From NCBI GenBank assembly GCA_002779555.1, contig PEWI01000099.1:7907-15052 (forward strand): 7,146 nt of DNA. The letters run 5' to 3'. The position numbers and the translations under genes were made by a program. Under the pieces are notes generated by a model that was not told the origin of the DNA, searched no databases, and saw only the letters and a program-made list of their open reading frames with translations. Positions 1-5,341 of this stretch are shown in pieces (position 1 is the stretch's first letter; every line of letters begins with the position of its first letter). Source of the DNA: Candidatus Bathyarchaeota archaeon CG07_land_8_20_14_0_80_47_9 (GTDB lineage: Archaea; Thermoproteota; Bathyarchaeia; Bathyarchaeales; Bathycorpusculaceae).

Positions 1-1
1 G

Positions 2-1123
2 TTAAGCTGGCTTAAACCGTTCTTTGAGTCTCTCCAGAACCTGCTGCAAAGTAGTGTATTCCATCTCTTCAGGGCCTAGGCGGGCTGGTTCAAACTCCCC
101 CATGCGCCTGAGCATGGCTGCATACTCGACGGCTTCACGTCTAGCCAAGGCGAACACTGGGTCGTCGAACATGTCTGCCATCATTGGTTTGCTGTCGTCG
201 TCGCATGCAATTTCGCCGTTGGAGACTTGGAAGCCCAGAGCAACTATTCTCGGGGGGCCGTCAAATGCTGTGCATTCGGAGTTTTTAAGTCCAACGGGCA
301 TTATTGGGCCCCAGTGGCTGCCGCGCATCCATCCTTCAACAAGATAGCTGTGCATGAAAGGCACTAGAACTTCACCGACGGCAGGCAAGCCGTGCTGTGC
401 GCGGACAATCATGACTGGGTCGTCTTTTCCAACGTATTTTCCAGCTATCAGCGAAAGCCTAGTCACGCTACCGGTGGCGCATATCAGGTCGTCGCTGGCT
501 CGCCAAACCCTTGAAACCACGTAGCGCTGCACTGTCCCAATCAGGGCGATCAGGTCGTACATTTCCTCTGGGCATTTCAAGATTACCTTTGTGTTGTGCA
601 TGGTGTCCATGACTTCGAATTTGAAGCCACCAGCCATATTCGGGTCAATTACTAGTCCAGCGGTGTTCATTGGGTCACCGAAGATGCGGAAGAGCGGAAA
701 GTTGAATGCTCCGGCAGAGGTTTTGTCAGCAGCGAAAACCACGATTGGGTCGGAGCCTCTCTCCTGTATTTCCATTTCCGCGACGCCTGGACCCATCCCG
801 CAGATGTTGCCTGCGAAGGCGGTTTTGAGAAGGTCTTGGCCTGCTCCGTAAAGTTTGAGGGCTAGTGCTTTGTTGGCGGCTTCTTGGAAGGTGTTGAAGG
901 CGAGTTCGTGGATTTCTGGGTTCGATTCTCCTTTTTCATGCACCATGAGCAGTTCAAGGTCGTCGCCCGCGTTGAAGACGTAGTAATTGTTTATCAGGCC
1001 TTCTTCTTTTGCCTTTTTGAGGTTTTTCTCGGCGATGTTGAGGAGCGGTTTGGGCACGATGTGATGGCCAGCTAGTGAGCCTACGTCGCATTTGATCAGG
1101 GAGATTGTGGTTTTTCTCGGCAT
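2..1123 (-). CDS. fbp: Fructose-1,6-bisphosphate aldolase/phosphatase (bifunctional, archaeal type)
   Basis: The enzyme joins dihydroxyacetone phosphate and glyceraldehyde 3-phosphate, then removes the C1 phosphate to give fructose 6-phosphate. It is a cytosolic, one-way gluconeogenic enzyme typical of archaea and deep-branching bacteria. The 373 residues match the family's full length and the stop codon is inside the window. Visible family landmarks are the N-terminal segment with D13, G19-H20-H21, G53-D54-D55, AGQDLL (Q96), D133, and G228-K229-Y230-V-G-K233-D234-D235. By family comparison, K233 is the Schiff-base lysine and Y230 its partner; late Y356 (EMEYTT) fits the third catalytic tyrosine. 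The metal-ligand positions (D13, H20, D54, D55, Q96, D133, D234) are inferred from known structures. I chose ATG at 1123 because AGGTG lies 6 nt upstream; an in-frame GTG at 1132 overlaps that site and would add three residues. It is transcribed away from the regulator at 1251. Confidence 0.96.
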   Translation of the reverse strand: MPRKTTISLIKCDVGSLAGHHIVPKPLLNIAEKNLKKAKEEGLINNYYVFNAGDDLELLMVHEKGESNPEIHELAFNTFQEAANKALALKLYGAGQDLLKTAFAGNICGMGPGVAEMEIQERGSDPIVVFAADKTSAGAFNFPLFRIFGDPMNTAGLVIDPNMAGGFKFEVMDTMHNTKVILKCPEEMYDLIALIGTVQRYVVSRVWRASDDLICATGSVTRLSLIAGKYVGKDDPVMIVRAQHGLPAVGEVLVPFMHSYLVEGWMRGSHWGPIMPVGLKNSECTAFDGPPRIVALGFQVSNGEIACDDDSKPMMADMFDDPVFALARREAVEYAAMLRRMGEFEPARLGPEEMEYTTLQQVLERLKERFKPA

Positions 1124-1165
1124 GAATGACACCTTACAAGGTTTCGGTCTAGTGTTTGTGTGATG

Positions 1166-1175
1166 CTTTTAAAAG
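1166..1175 (-). promoter_or_regulatory. TATA box for the aldolase/phosphatase gene
   Basis: The perfect palindrome CTTTTAAAAG lies 43-52 bp upstream of the ATG at 1123. Archaeal spacing of about 26 bp puts transcription start near 1144. That gives a leader of about 20 nt, which contains the AGGTG ribosome-binding site. The position is seen in the sequence; the function is inferred. Confidence 0.55.
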
Positions 1176-1207
1176 AGTTCCGAAAGGAAAACCGCGAAGA
1201 AACCATC

Positions 1208-1219
1208 AAATAATAAAAG
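1208..1219 (+). promoter_or_regulatory. TATA box for the RHH/winged-helix regulator gene
   Basis: AAATAATAAAAG sits about 38 bp before the ATG at 1251, so transcription would start near 1240 with a leader of about 10 nt or less. This argues against the alternative GTG start at 1233, which would lie upstream of the predicted transcript start. It is back to back with the aldolase/phosphatase promoter, with the two TATA elements about 43 bp apart. Confidence 0.45.
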
Positions 1220-1250
1220 CGCCCATAGATGTGTGGCGGGGACGCTTGTT

Positions 1251-1751
1251 ATGGACGAAGTGAAAGTTATATCTGCAAAAATCCCAGAAGAAGTGTATAA
1301 GGAAATGATTCTGCGCGTTCCAGAGGGCGACAGGAGCAGCTTCATTCGAGACGCGATAATGGAGAAGCTGCAGAAGACGCCTAAGCCAGACAAGATTCTA
1401 GAGCTTGAGGAGAGGTTCAGCAATATGGAGAAGGAATTTGCCGAGATAAAGAAGTATCTTGCAGACTTGGAGATGCTCACTTATGAGCGTGGAAAGGCAA
1501 ACCCGCACACGTTTGCGCTGGACGACTTAGACCATAAGATGGTGGATTATCTTGTCCACTACAAGGGCGGAACTACGCCGGAGATAGCTGAATACTTGAA
1601 AACGAACAGGTGGCTGGTTCTGAACAGGCTGAGAAGACTGCAGAAAACATCGAGGAAGCAGCTTGGAAAACCCGTAATAGACTACTACCCAGGCGAAAAG
1701 TCGGGCAAGAAGAAGGCTTGGTGGATAAACGAGGAACTGACCGAAACATAG
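1251..1751 (+). CDS. Ribbon-helix-helix + coiled coil + winged-helix DNA-binding protein
   Basis: Probable transcription regulator of 166 residues. Residues 3-10 (EVKVISAK) form the strand of a CopG/Arc-type ribbon-helix-helix unit, followed by helices at about 12-21 (PEEVYKEMI) and 29-40 (SSFIRDAIMEKL). Residues 45-78 are rich in E, K and L with heptad character and look like a dimerising coiled coil. Residues 90-163 resemble a winged-helix domain: a helix with LDHKMVDYLV, TTPEIAEYLK, then recognition helix NRWLVLNRLRRLQK and a basic wing. Two DNA-binding modules in one small chain suggest a dimer that contacts two sites. ATG at 1251 is preferred over GTG at 1233 because of promoter spacing. 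It is divergent from the aldolase/phosphatase gene across 127 bp, so control of that gene, of itself, or both is plausible but unproven. I do not recognise a named orthologue. Confidence 0.85.
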   Translation: MDEVKVISAKIPEEVYKEMILRVPEGDRSSFIRDAIMEKLQKTPKPDKILELEERFSNMEKEFAEIKKYLADLEMLTYERGKANPHTFALDDLDHKMVDYLVHYKGGTTPEIAEYLKTNRWLVLNRLRRLQKTSRKQLGKPVIDYYPGEKSGKKKAWWINEELTET

Positions 1752-1783
1752 CCCGAGAGAGCCCGCTCAGAGCAGTTTAGATC

Positions 1784-1797
1784 CCTTTATTTATAGA
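1784..1797 (+). promoter_or_regulatory. AT-rich element: terminator tail of the regulator gene or distal tRNA promoter
   Basis: CCCTTTATTTATAG lies 33 bp after the regulator's stop and about 80 bp before the tRNA. Its T-rich part could end the upstream transcript, as archaeal termination often needs only oligo-T. TTTATTTATA is also a fair TATA box that would start a tRNA transcript near 1817. A weaker but better spaced TATA-like stretch, TTAATT at about 1838-1843, could start it near 1866. Apart from these, 1752-1873 shows nothing I can support. Confidence 0.3.
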
Positions 1798-1905
1798 TTG
1801 AATCTGTACGTGAAGTTCTGTGTGTTACCATAAGGATTAATTCTGAATAGGCTCAACTCTAGTTTGCAGGAAGGGGCCCGTTGCCCAGTACGGATTAAGG
1901 CGCCG

Positions 1906-1933
1906 AACCGCGCTGAAAAGAAGCGGTGCGCAA
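1906..1933 (+). other. tRNA-Arg intron 1 (28 nt, non-canonical position 29/30)
   Basis: The ends fit a bulge-helix-bulge splice motif. Exon bases 24-27 (GCGC, 1900-1903) pair perfectly with intron GCGC (1928-1931). Three-nucleotide bulges follow on each strand: C-G|A on the 5' side and A-A|G on the 3' side. Inside the intron, ACCGC (1907-1911) pairs with GCGGT (1923-1927), closing an 11-nt loop. Removal restores the anticodon stem CCGGC/GCCGG. Confidence 0.85.
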
Positions 1934-1941
1934 GCCTCCGG

Positions 1942-1958
1942 ACGACAGAATGGAAGAA
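1942..1958 (+). other. tRNA-Arg intron 2 (17 nt, canonical position 37/38)
   Basis: The boundaries are set mainly by restoring a 7-nt anticodon loop (CTCCGGA). The splice motif is relaxed. Exon CTCC (1936-1939) faces intron GAAG (1953-1956) with one C-A mismatch. The inner helix is only about two pairs (C1943-G1952, G1944-T1951). A one-base shift at the repeated A cannot be excluded from sequence and would not change the mature tRNA. Confidence 0.75.
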
Positions 1959-2041
1959 AGCCGGAGAACAGGGGTTCAAATCCCCTCGGGCCCGCCAGTG
2001 TCTTGAATCAGCTAGACTAACCGCACACACATGGTTAACAG

Positions 2042-2070
2042 AGAACAGGATAACTTGATTGCCCTGTTCT
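2042..2070. repeat. 8-bp inverted repeat downstream of the tRNA
   Basis: AGAACAGG (2042-2049) and CCTGTTCT (2063-2070) are perfect complements around a 13-nt spacer. Outer bases CACAC (2024-2028) and GTGTG (2080-2084) could extend it. No T-run follows on the plus strand, so it is not an obvious terminator. It may be a binding site or an RNA hairpin in the tRNA trailer. The rest of 1998-2120 shows nothing I can identify. Confidence 0.4.
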
Positions 2071-2120
2071 AGCCTGACGGTGTGGAGGAAGATTGCGCCA
2101 TTTGTTTACTATATGCACTA

Positions 2121-2140
2121 CAAACAAAAACAGAAGAAAA
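2121..2140 (-). terminator. Oligo-T terminator for the RDD gene
   Basis: Read on the minus strand, this stretch is TTTTCTTCTGTTTTTGTTTG, beginning about 55 nt after the RDD stop codon. Clustered T-runs of this kind are the usual intrinsic termination signal for archaeal RNA polymerase. No stem is required and none is evident. Confidence 0.5.
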
Positions 2141-2194
2141 GTGGAGGTCTGCGGTGCGCACTCGTCCTTTGGACTTGGCCTTAATGATAGGAAC

Positions 2195-2701
2195 TCAGGG
2201 CGCCGGTGGAGGAGGTGGAGGCGGTGGAGGTGTTGCAACAGATGAGAATACCTGTTTCACTGAGACCACGGTGGTTCCTGCAATACGATCAGTGTATTTC
2301 TGGCGTTGGTCGGGACCACTCGTAACGATTCCCAATATCCAGTCTAGTAGGAGGAAAAGCCCAAAGATCTTGCTTACGTTGCGGATGAATGCTTTGTCAA
2401 ACGTTACTTTGCTGCCGTTTACCATTTGCACCTGTAATCCGAAGACTTTCTTCCCCAGCGTTGCACCATAAGAAGCTTCCATAACCGCGAAGTAAAGTAG
2501 TTCGAGTACGCCTAAGAGAAATGGAAGAACTAGGTAAGATCCCCACAAAAGCCACCAACCGCCGCCCAAGAGGAGGGATAGAATTACAGAATAGTATATG
2601 ATGTATGCTACGATGCCGATTATTATGCTGTCAATGACGAATGCGAGAAAGCGTAAGAGCCAATGGTTCATATCGAACTGCGAACTGCTTCCTGTTGACA
2701 T
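2195..2701 (-). CDS. RDD-family membrane protein with poly-proline C-terminal tail
   Basis: Integral membrane protein of 168 residues; the family has no firm general function (some members affect ion or solute transport). It shows the RDD signature: R17 and D24 in the first membrane helix (WLLRFLAFVIDSIIIG, about 14-45), a second helix at about 49-74, then GATLGKKVFGLQVQ (79-92) and a third hydrophobic stretch (about 112-127) with D120, ending with TDRIAGTTVV (137-146). Residues 158-168 are TPPPPPPPPPAP-like, with nine consecutive prolines next to the stop. In archaeal relatives proline runs often link RDD to a zinc ribbon; no CxxC module follows here in any frame. ATG at 2701 is preferred over GTG at 2713 because the AT-rich element at 2731-2740 would start transcription near 2709. 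It is divergent from the PRC-barrel gene. Confidence 0.88.
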   Translation of the reverse strand: MSTGSSSQFDMNHWLLRFLAFVIDSIIIGIVAYIIYYSVILSLLLGGGWWLLWGSYLVLPFLLGVLELLYFAVMEASYGATLGKKVFGLQVQMVNGSKVTFDKAFIRNVSKIFGLFLLLDWILGIVTSGPDQRQKYTDRIAGTTVVSVKQVFSSVATPPPPPPPPPAP

Positions 2702-2730
2702 TTTTTGTCCCACGCGTTATTTCATCCGGC

Positions 2731-2740
2731 TTATTATTAT
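2731..2740 (-). promoter_or_regulatory. Possible TATA box for the RDD gene
   Basis: On the minus strand this reads ATAATAATAA, centred about 34 bp upstream of the ATG at 2701. It predicts a transcript with a leader shorter than 10 nt. It is low in sequence complexity, so the call is tentative. Confidence 0.35.
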
Positions 2741-2771
2741 CATTTTCTATCGATCTAGTGGAGACTATTCG

Positions 2772-2787
2772 CTACTAAGATTAGTAG
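2772..2787. promoter_or_regulatory. 16-bp palindrome, candidate operator between divergent genes
   Basis: CTACTAA-GA-TTAGTAG has perfect 7-bp arms and a 2-bp spacer. This is too tight for an RNA hairpin but ideal for a dimeric DNA-binding protein. It lies about 71 bp upstream of the RDD start and 89 bp upstream of the PRC-barrel start, just outside both predicted TATA elements. A regulator could therefore act on either gene. The protein that binds it is unknown. Confidence 0.5.
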
Positions 2788-2828
2788 GCAATGATTATGA
2801 AGACAAGACCTCATTTGGAATGTTAAGG

Positions 2829-2836
2829 CTTATTAA
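2829..2836 (+). promoter_or_regulatory. Possible TATA box for the PRC-barrel gene
   Basis: CTTATTAA is centred about 43 bp before the GTG at 2876. Transcription would start near 2859, just before the ribosome-binding site GGAGTGAT (2862-2869). Confidence 0.4.
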
Positions 2837-2875
2837 CGGCACGTAATACTACTTTTTCTCGGGAGTGATTTAGCT

Positions 2876-3229
2876 GTGGCCAAACAACCGAAAGATAAGG
2901 GTATAACCAAAGATAGACTCATTGGAATGAAAGTCGTAGACAGTAAAGGATACGTCGTGGGAACCGTCAAGGACATTGGTTTCACTGTAGGTAAAGTTGG
3001 TATTTCATTAAACATAGAAAACCAGGAAGGCGTGGTGAGGGAAGTCTCGTGGGATGAGGTTCAAGCCGCAGGAGATTTTGTTCTGCTGAAACCGATTGTC
3101 GAGGCAGCGTCTTCTGCACCCAGTGGTCAGCAAGCAACCCCGCCAATTTGTCCAACGTGTAAAGGCCCACTCAGCTATATCCAGCAATATCAGAGATGGT
3201 ACTGCTACAAGTGCCAGAAATACGCCTAG
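2876..3229 (+). CDS. PRC-barrel domain protein with C-terminal zinc ribbon
   Basis: Small cytosolic protein of 117 residues. Residues about 12-75 form a PRC-barrel: RLIGMKVVDSKGYVVGTVKDIGF, a strand-rich middle, then REVSWDEVQAAGDFVLLKP. This fold occurs in the photosynthetic reaction-centre H subunit, RimM and many archaeal proteins, where it mediates protein or RNA contacts. A short S/P/Q linker (78-90) leads to a rubredoxin-like zinc ribbon with C92-P-T-C95 and C110-Y-K-C113. The start is GTG, supported by the strong ribosome-binding site GGAGTGAT 6 nt upstream. It is divergent from the RDD gene. The two may act together at the membrane, but only their shared intergenic region suggests this. 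Role unknown; an adaptor in cell division or RNA handling is a guess from the family. Confidence 0.87.
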   Translation: MAKQPKDKGITKDRLIGMKVVDSKGYVVGTVKDIGFTVGKVGISLNIENQEGVVREVSWDEVQAAGDFVLLKPIVEAASSAPSGQQATPPICPTCKGPLSYIQQYQRWYCYKCQKYA

Positions 3230-3237
3230 AATTCGAT

Positions 3238-3303
3238 TTCGCGCGCCTGACGCCGGGAGGCTGGGCGGCTACCACCTCGCCGCTGGTTCTCACGTTCACC
3301 GTG
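3238..3303. other. GC-rich intergenic block with potential stem-loops
   Basis: Of the 60 bases at 3241-3300, 44 are G or C (73%), clearly above the flanking genes. Candidate hairpins are GCGGC (3265-3269) with GCCGC (3279-3283) around a 9-nt loop, and CACG (3291-3294) with CGTG (3300-3303) around a 5-nt loop. It could be a structured 3' UTR of the PRC-barrel gene or a small RNA. I do not recognise a known RNA family and no C/D-box pair is visible. Confidence 0.3.
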
Positions 3304-3360
3304 CTTCGCGGAAGAAGGATATGAAACCGAAATAAGCTGTACCACCGCCTGTACAAGAGC

Positions 3361-3567
3361 ATGGTAAGCATCTACGACATGTACTCGAAGGACCTTTTGA
3401 AATTCCATCAAGAAATGAACAACATATCAGGAACCATCATCAAAATGCTCGTGGAAGACAAAATAAACGACGAACAATTTGAAAAGCTTCTCAAGCGGCG
3501 CGACGGCCTAACGGTAAGAGCACAGCAGCAAGCAAGAGCCAAAACCACCGTTAACAACAGTGACTAG
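3361..3567 (+). CDS. Small helical hypothetical protein (68 aa)
   Basis: Unrecognised. The chain is highly charged and predicted helical throughout (DLLKFHQEMNNISGTIIKML, then EDKINDEQFEKLLKRRDGL). It has no cysteines, signal peptide or membrane segment, and ends in a basic, Q/A-rich tail. The two-helix pattern with a turn at about residue 33 suggests a short helical hairpin or coiled coil that works as a dimer or adaptor. ATG at 3361 is the only usual start after the in-frame stop at 3322-3324. No ribosome-binding site is clear, but the AT-rich run GAAATAAG (3329-3336) would allow a nearly leaderless transcript. Its TAG stop shares CTAG with the stop of the convergent gene. Composition supports a real gene; function unknown. 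Confidence 0.6.
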   Translation: MVSIYDMYSKDLLKFHQEMNNISGTIIKMLVEDKINDEQFEKLLKRRDGLTVRAQQQARAKTTVNNSD

Positions 3568-4118
3568 CCGGTCAGTTTGCGTAGCAGCTCTTTTTCAAGG
3601 GTGTCCTCTTCTATCTTGAAGGTTTCAGGCTCATCCTTCTTCAGTATAGCCTTCAGTTCTTCAGCGGTAAGCTGAGCCATGAGCCGGAGCACCTCCCTCT
3701 TGGCCGATTCGAGATGCTTTCGCCGCAACTCCTCATCCTTGTACACTGTCCCTGCTAGTTGACATATCTTCTCCATTTTCACAAACCATTCAATTCTTCC
3801 AGTCTTCACGTTTATGTCGAAGGTCATGGGGCCGGCCACGCAGGTCTCAGGTTTCACTGGGTGAATCAGGCATTTCCTCGTCTTCTTATCATGGAAAATG
3901 CAATACCCATCCGCATCCAACTTTGGGAAAGCGTATTCTGTTTCTTCAAACGGGTCCTTGATCGGCATTTTTTCTGCTTTCAAATAGGCCTCTATAACCT
4001 TCCTTCTTTCGCTTGTCACAGGCGGCGTCGTTTCGTGGCAACAACTGTAGCTGGTCTTGCACCTGCTGCAGACATTGAAAAAATTGTTTTGCCTCTTGCC
4101 TTCCTTCTTGTGGGACAT
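3564..4118 (-). CDS. YkgJ-family cysteine-cluster (CxxCxxCC-type) protein
   Basis: Predicted metal-binding protein of 184 residues, of the family annotated as zinc- or iron-chelating (Pfam PF03692), which also includes the flagellin lysine methylase FliB. The N-terminal cluster is C17-x2-C20-x5-C26-C27. The second half of the signature is Y72-C73-I-F-H76-D, R-K-C83-L-I-H86-P, K-P-E-T-C93 and G96-P, with a further C119. Together these can hold an iron-sulfur centre or metal. After residue 125 the chain is a charged helical tail. ATG at 4118 follows the stop of the GCS2 ligase gene by 21 bp on the same strand, so the two are probably one operon and translated together. This ties it to the amidoligase cluster, perhaps as a modification or redox partner, which is inference. 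The exact reaction is unknown. Confidence 0.85.
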   Translation of the reverse strand: MSHKKEGKRQNNFFNVCSRCKTSYSCCHETTPPVTSERRKVIEAYLKAEKMPIKDPFEETEYAFPKLDADGYCIFHDKKTRKCLIHPVKPETCVAGPMTFDINVKTGRIEWFVKMEKICQLAGTVYKDEELRRKHLESAKREVLRLMAQLTAEELKAILKKDEPETFKIEEDTLEKELLRKLTG

Positions 4119-4139
4119 AGGAGTTGCCCTTCGCCCTTT

Positions 4140-5330
4140 TCAGAAGTAGGGTTCATTATCAACGAGGCATTTTATAAGCCTTGAGTAAACACCTACGATG
4201 GCTTCTTTCAGATCGGTCTTCTGTGCTCGGAGCTGAACCCGCCGTCGGATGGTCTCGGATAGGTTTTCACCTTCTATCCTTTTCTTGACGATCGAAAGAT
4301 ACTTCTTCTCTTCGTCCTCCGCGTTGTCTAACGCAACTCTGCAAAAATAGCTGCAGACCTCACGCGCAGTGTGTCCCTGTGGATTATGAACCTTTGCCGC
4401 AAGTCCCCTCGTTATTGTTGAGTTAAAATCCTTTACAAGGAGTTCATGAGGCAACAGCTCAGTTTTCTCTTTCATCAAACCTCTGAGCGCCGACCGGATG
4501 AAGCAACTTAACGCCACGTCCGATTTGACACATTCCTGCTCGTCCATCACTCGCACTTCGACAGCTCTCCTGTCAAACCGAAAAATCGCTCCACGCGAGT
4601 TTACCCAATCTTTGCCAAGAAGGAGTTCCCCAGCTCCAGCGACCAATAGGTCTCGCGAATACTTCCCAATGATTCTACCCTCATACTCATTGAGTGACCC
4701 CACATATTCGGGAACCACATCTCCAGCGACCGAGGGCACTTCCTTCTGGTTCAGCATGTAAAAATGCAGCCTATTGTCAACGTACTCACCAAGCTTGCCT
4801 TCATAAAACGGCGAAGAAGCAGCAATCGCCGGCAAGTAAGCACACAAATTCGCTAGAACATTATGCAAGTGTATTCCGCTTCCCTCGTCCTGGTACGGAA
4901 GATTGAGTTGGAAGCTTTGGATGTTAAGCCATCCGTGGCGTTTGAGGTTGAAGACTTTGCTGTATGCTTCGTAAATCTGCCTGTGACGGTGAGGCCACAC
5001 GCCTGTGTCTTCAAGCCTAAGCAAAGGGTGCATACCAGTGCCAAGAAGATCTGCGTCGTATTTGCGTTCCAGAAAATCAGTAAGAGTCAACACAGCTTCC
5101 TGCATGGTTTCCTCGAAGCTCACAGGCGACCTGAACGGCGCGTTGGGTTTGACTTCCATAACATGCAGCTGAAGCTCCTTCCCAAACGTGAAATGCGGCT
5201 GCTCGACGAAGTTAACGACGCGCCCGTGAAAATCCTTCAGGACTTTGTCAACGATAGGCAAGGCTTTCAATTCATCGTTGACCAATGAAAATTCATGCTC
5301 TGGACCTAGGACTTCAAGGGTCTTGTACGT
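4140..5330 (-). CDS. GCS2-family carboxylate-amine ligase (glutamate-cysteine ligase-like), possible ACG start
   Basis: ATP-dependent amide-bond-forming enzyme of the glutamate-cysteine ligase type 2 fold (glutamine-synthetase-like barrel); 396 residues if started at ACG 5330. Numbered from there, the N-terminal nucleotide/metal motif is G9-P-E11-H-E13-F, followed by FGKELQLHVMEVK (E52), GMHPLL (H101), SGIHLHN (H154) and the C-terminal NSRGAIFRFDRRAVEVRVMD (R246, E258, R260, D263). No ATG, GTG or TTG precedes the motif in frame. The first usual start, TTG at 5285, would delete it and leave 381 residues. ACG at 5330 has GAGG 7 nt upstream and gives the expected N-terminus MYKTLEVLG. No upstream start in another frame offers a simple frameshift solution. 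It is divergent from the RLAN and ATP-grasp genes and precedes the cysteine-cluster gene. The substrate is not predictable; glutamate plus an amine is only the family prototype. Confidence 0.88.
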   Translation of the reverse strand, partial: TYKTLEVLGPEHEFSLVNDELKALPIVDKVLKDFHGRVVNFVEQPHFTFGKELQLHVMEVKPNAPFRSPVSFEETMQEAVLTLTDFLERKYDADLLGTGMHPLLRLEDTGVWPHRHRQIYEAYSKVFNLKRHGWLNIQSFQLNLPYQDEGSGIHLHNVLANLCAYLPAIAASSPFYEGKLGEYVDNRLHFYMLNQKEVPSVAGDVVPEYVGSLNEYEGRIIGKYSRDLLVAGAGELLLGKDWVNSRGAIFRFDRRAVEVRVMDEQECVKSDVALSCFIRSALRGLMKEKTELLPHELLVKDFNSTITRGLAAKVHNPQGHTAREVCSYFCRVALDNAEDEEKKYLSIVKKRIEGENLSETIRRRVQLRAQKTDLKEAIVGVYSRLIKCLVDNEPYF

Positions 5331-5337
5331 GCCAGTT

Positions 5338-5341
5338 CCTC
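5338..5341 (-). promoter_or_regulatory. Ribosome-binding site that decides the GCS2 start
   Basis: GAGG on the minus strand ends 7 nt before the ACG at 5330 and 52 nt before the TTG at 5285. Only the ACG is at a working distance. No comparable site precedes the TTG. Confidence 0.5.

Larger units (their letters stand above)
1874..1997 (+). tRNA. tRNA-Arg (anticodon CCG) with two introns and encoded CCA
   Basis: Decodes CGG. The acceptor stem is GGGCCCG (1874-1880) with CGGGCCC (1987-1993), discriminator G1994 and encoded CCA at 1995-1997. The D arm is 1883-1901, with GCC/GGC pairing, G18-G19 at 1892-1893 and A20 at 1894, an arginine identity base. The T arm is AGGGG, TTCAAAT, CCCCT (1970-1986). 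The anticodon stem is not contiguous: CCG (1903-1905) and GC (1934-1935) together pair with GCCGG (1960-1964) only after removal of 1906-1933. The loop CTCCGG plus A (1936-1941 and 1959) becomes a normal 7-nt loop only after removal of 1942-1958. Anticodon CCG is 1938-1940. The variable loop AGAAC is 1965-1969. The mature RNA is 76 nt plus CCA. Intron scanners limited to one canonical intron could miscall or miss it. Confidence 0.9.

Noticed and set aside
1142..1185. TTTCGG ... CCGAAA inverted repeat around the aldolase/phosphatase TATA box
   Set aside because: Only 6-bp arms with a 32-bp spacer and not centred on the promoter; readily expected by chance.
1935..1966. CTCCGG/CCGGAG hairpin read as the long variable arm of a tRNA-Leu or tRNA-Ser
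   Set aside because: It leaves no valid anticodon stem or loop. The two-intron Arg model gives all four stems, correct loop sizes and a good splice motif for intron 1.
1964..2049. GAGAACAGG direct repeat beside a tRNA as an integration attachment site
   Set aside because: Nine bases is too short, it does not reach the tRNA 3' end, and no integrase or foreign gene is nearby.
2082..2471. Plus-strand frame with a glycine run opposite the RDD gene
   Set aside because: The glycine run is simply the complement of the RDD proline codons. The opposite frame encodes a recognisable RDD domain and this one has no family features.
3096..3335. Plus-strand frame overlapping the end of the PRC-barrel gene
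   Set aside because: Most of it is a shadow of the PRC-barrel and zinc-ribbon coding sequence; the remainder is low-complexity arginine- and glycine-rich translation of the GC-rich gap.
3321..3335. Tiny frame ATG-AAA-CCG-AAA-TAA preceded by a purine-rich stretch
   Set aside because: Four codons, with no sign of a leader-peptide mechanism; it cannot be told from chance.
4863..5288. 141-residue plus-strand frame opposite the GCS2 gene
   Set aside because: It mirrors the conserved GCS2 coding region, has no domain signature, and is explained as a shadow frame.
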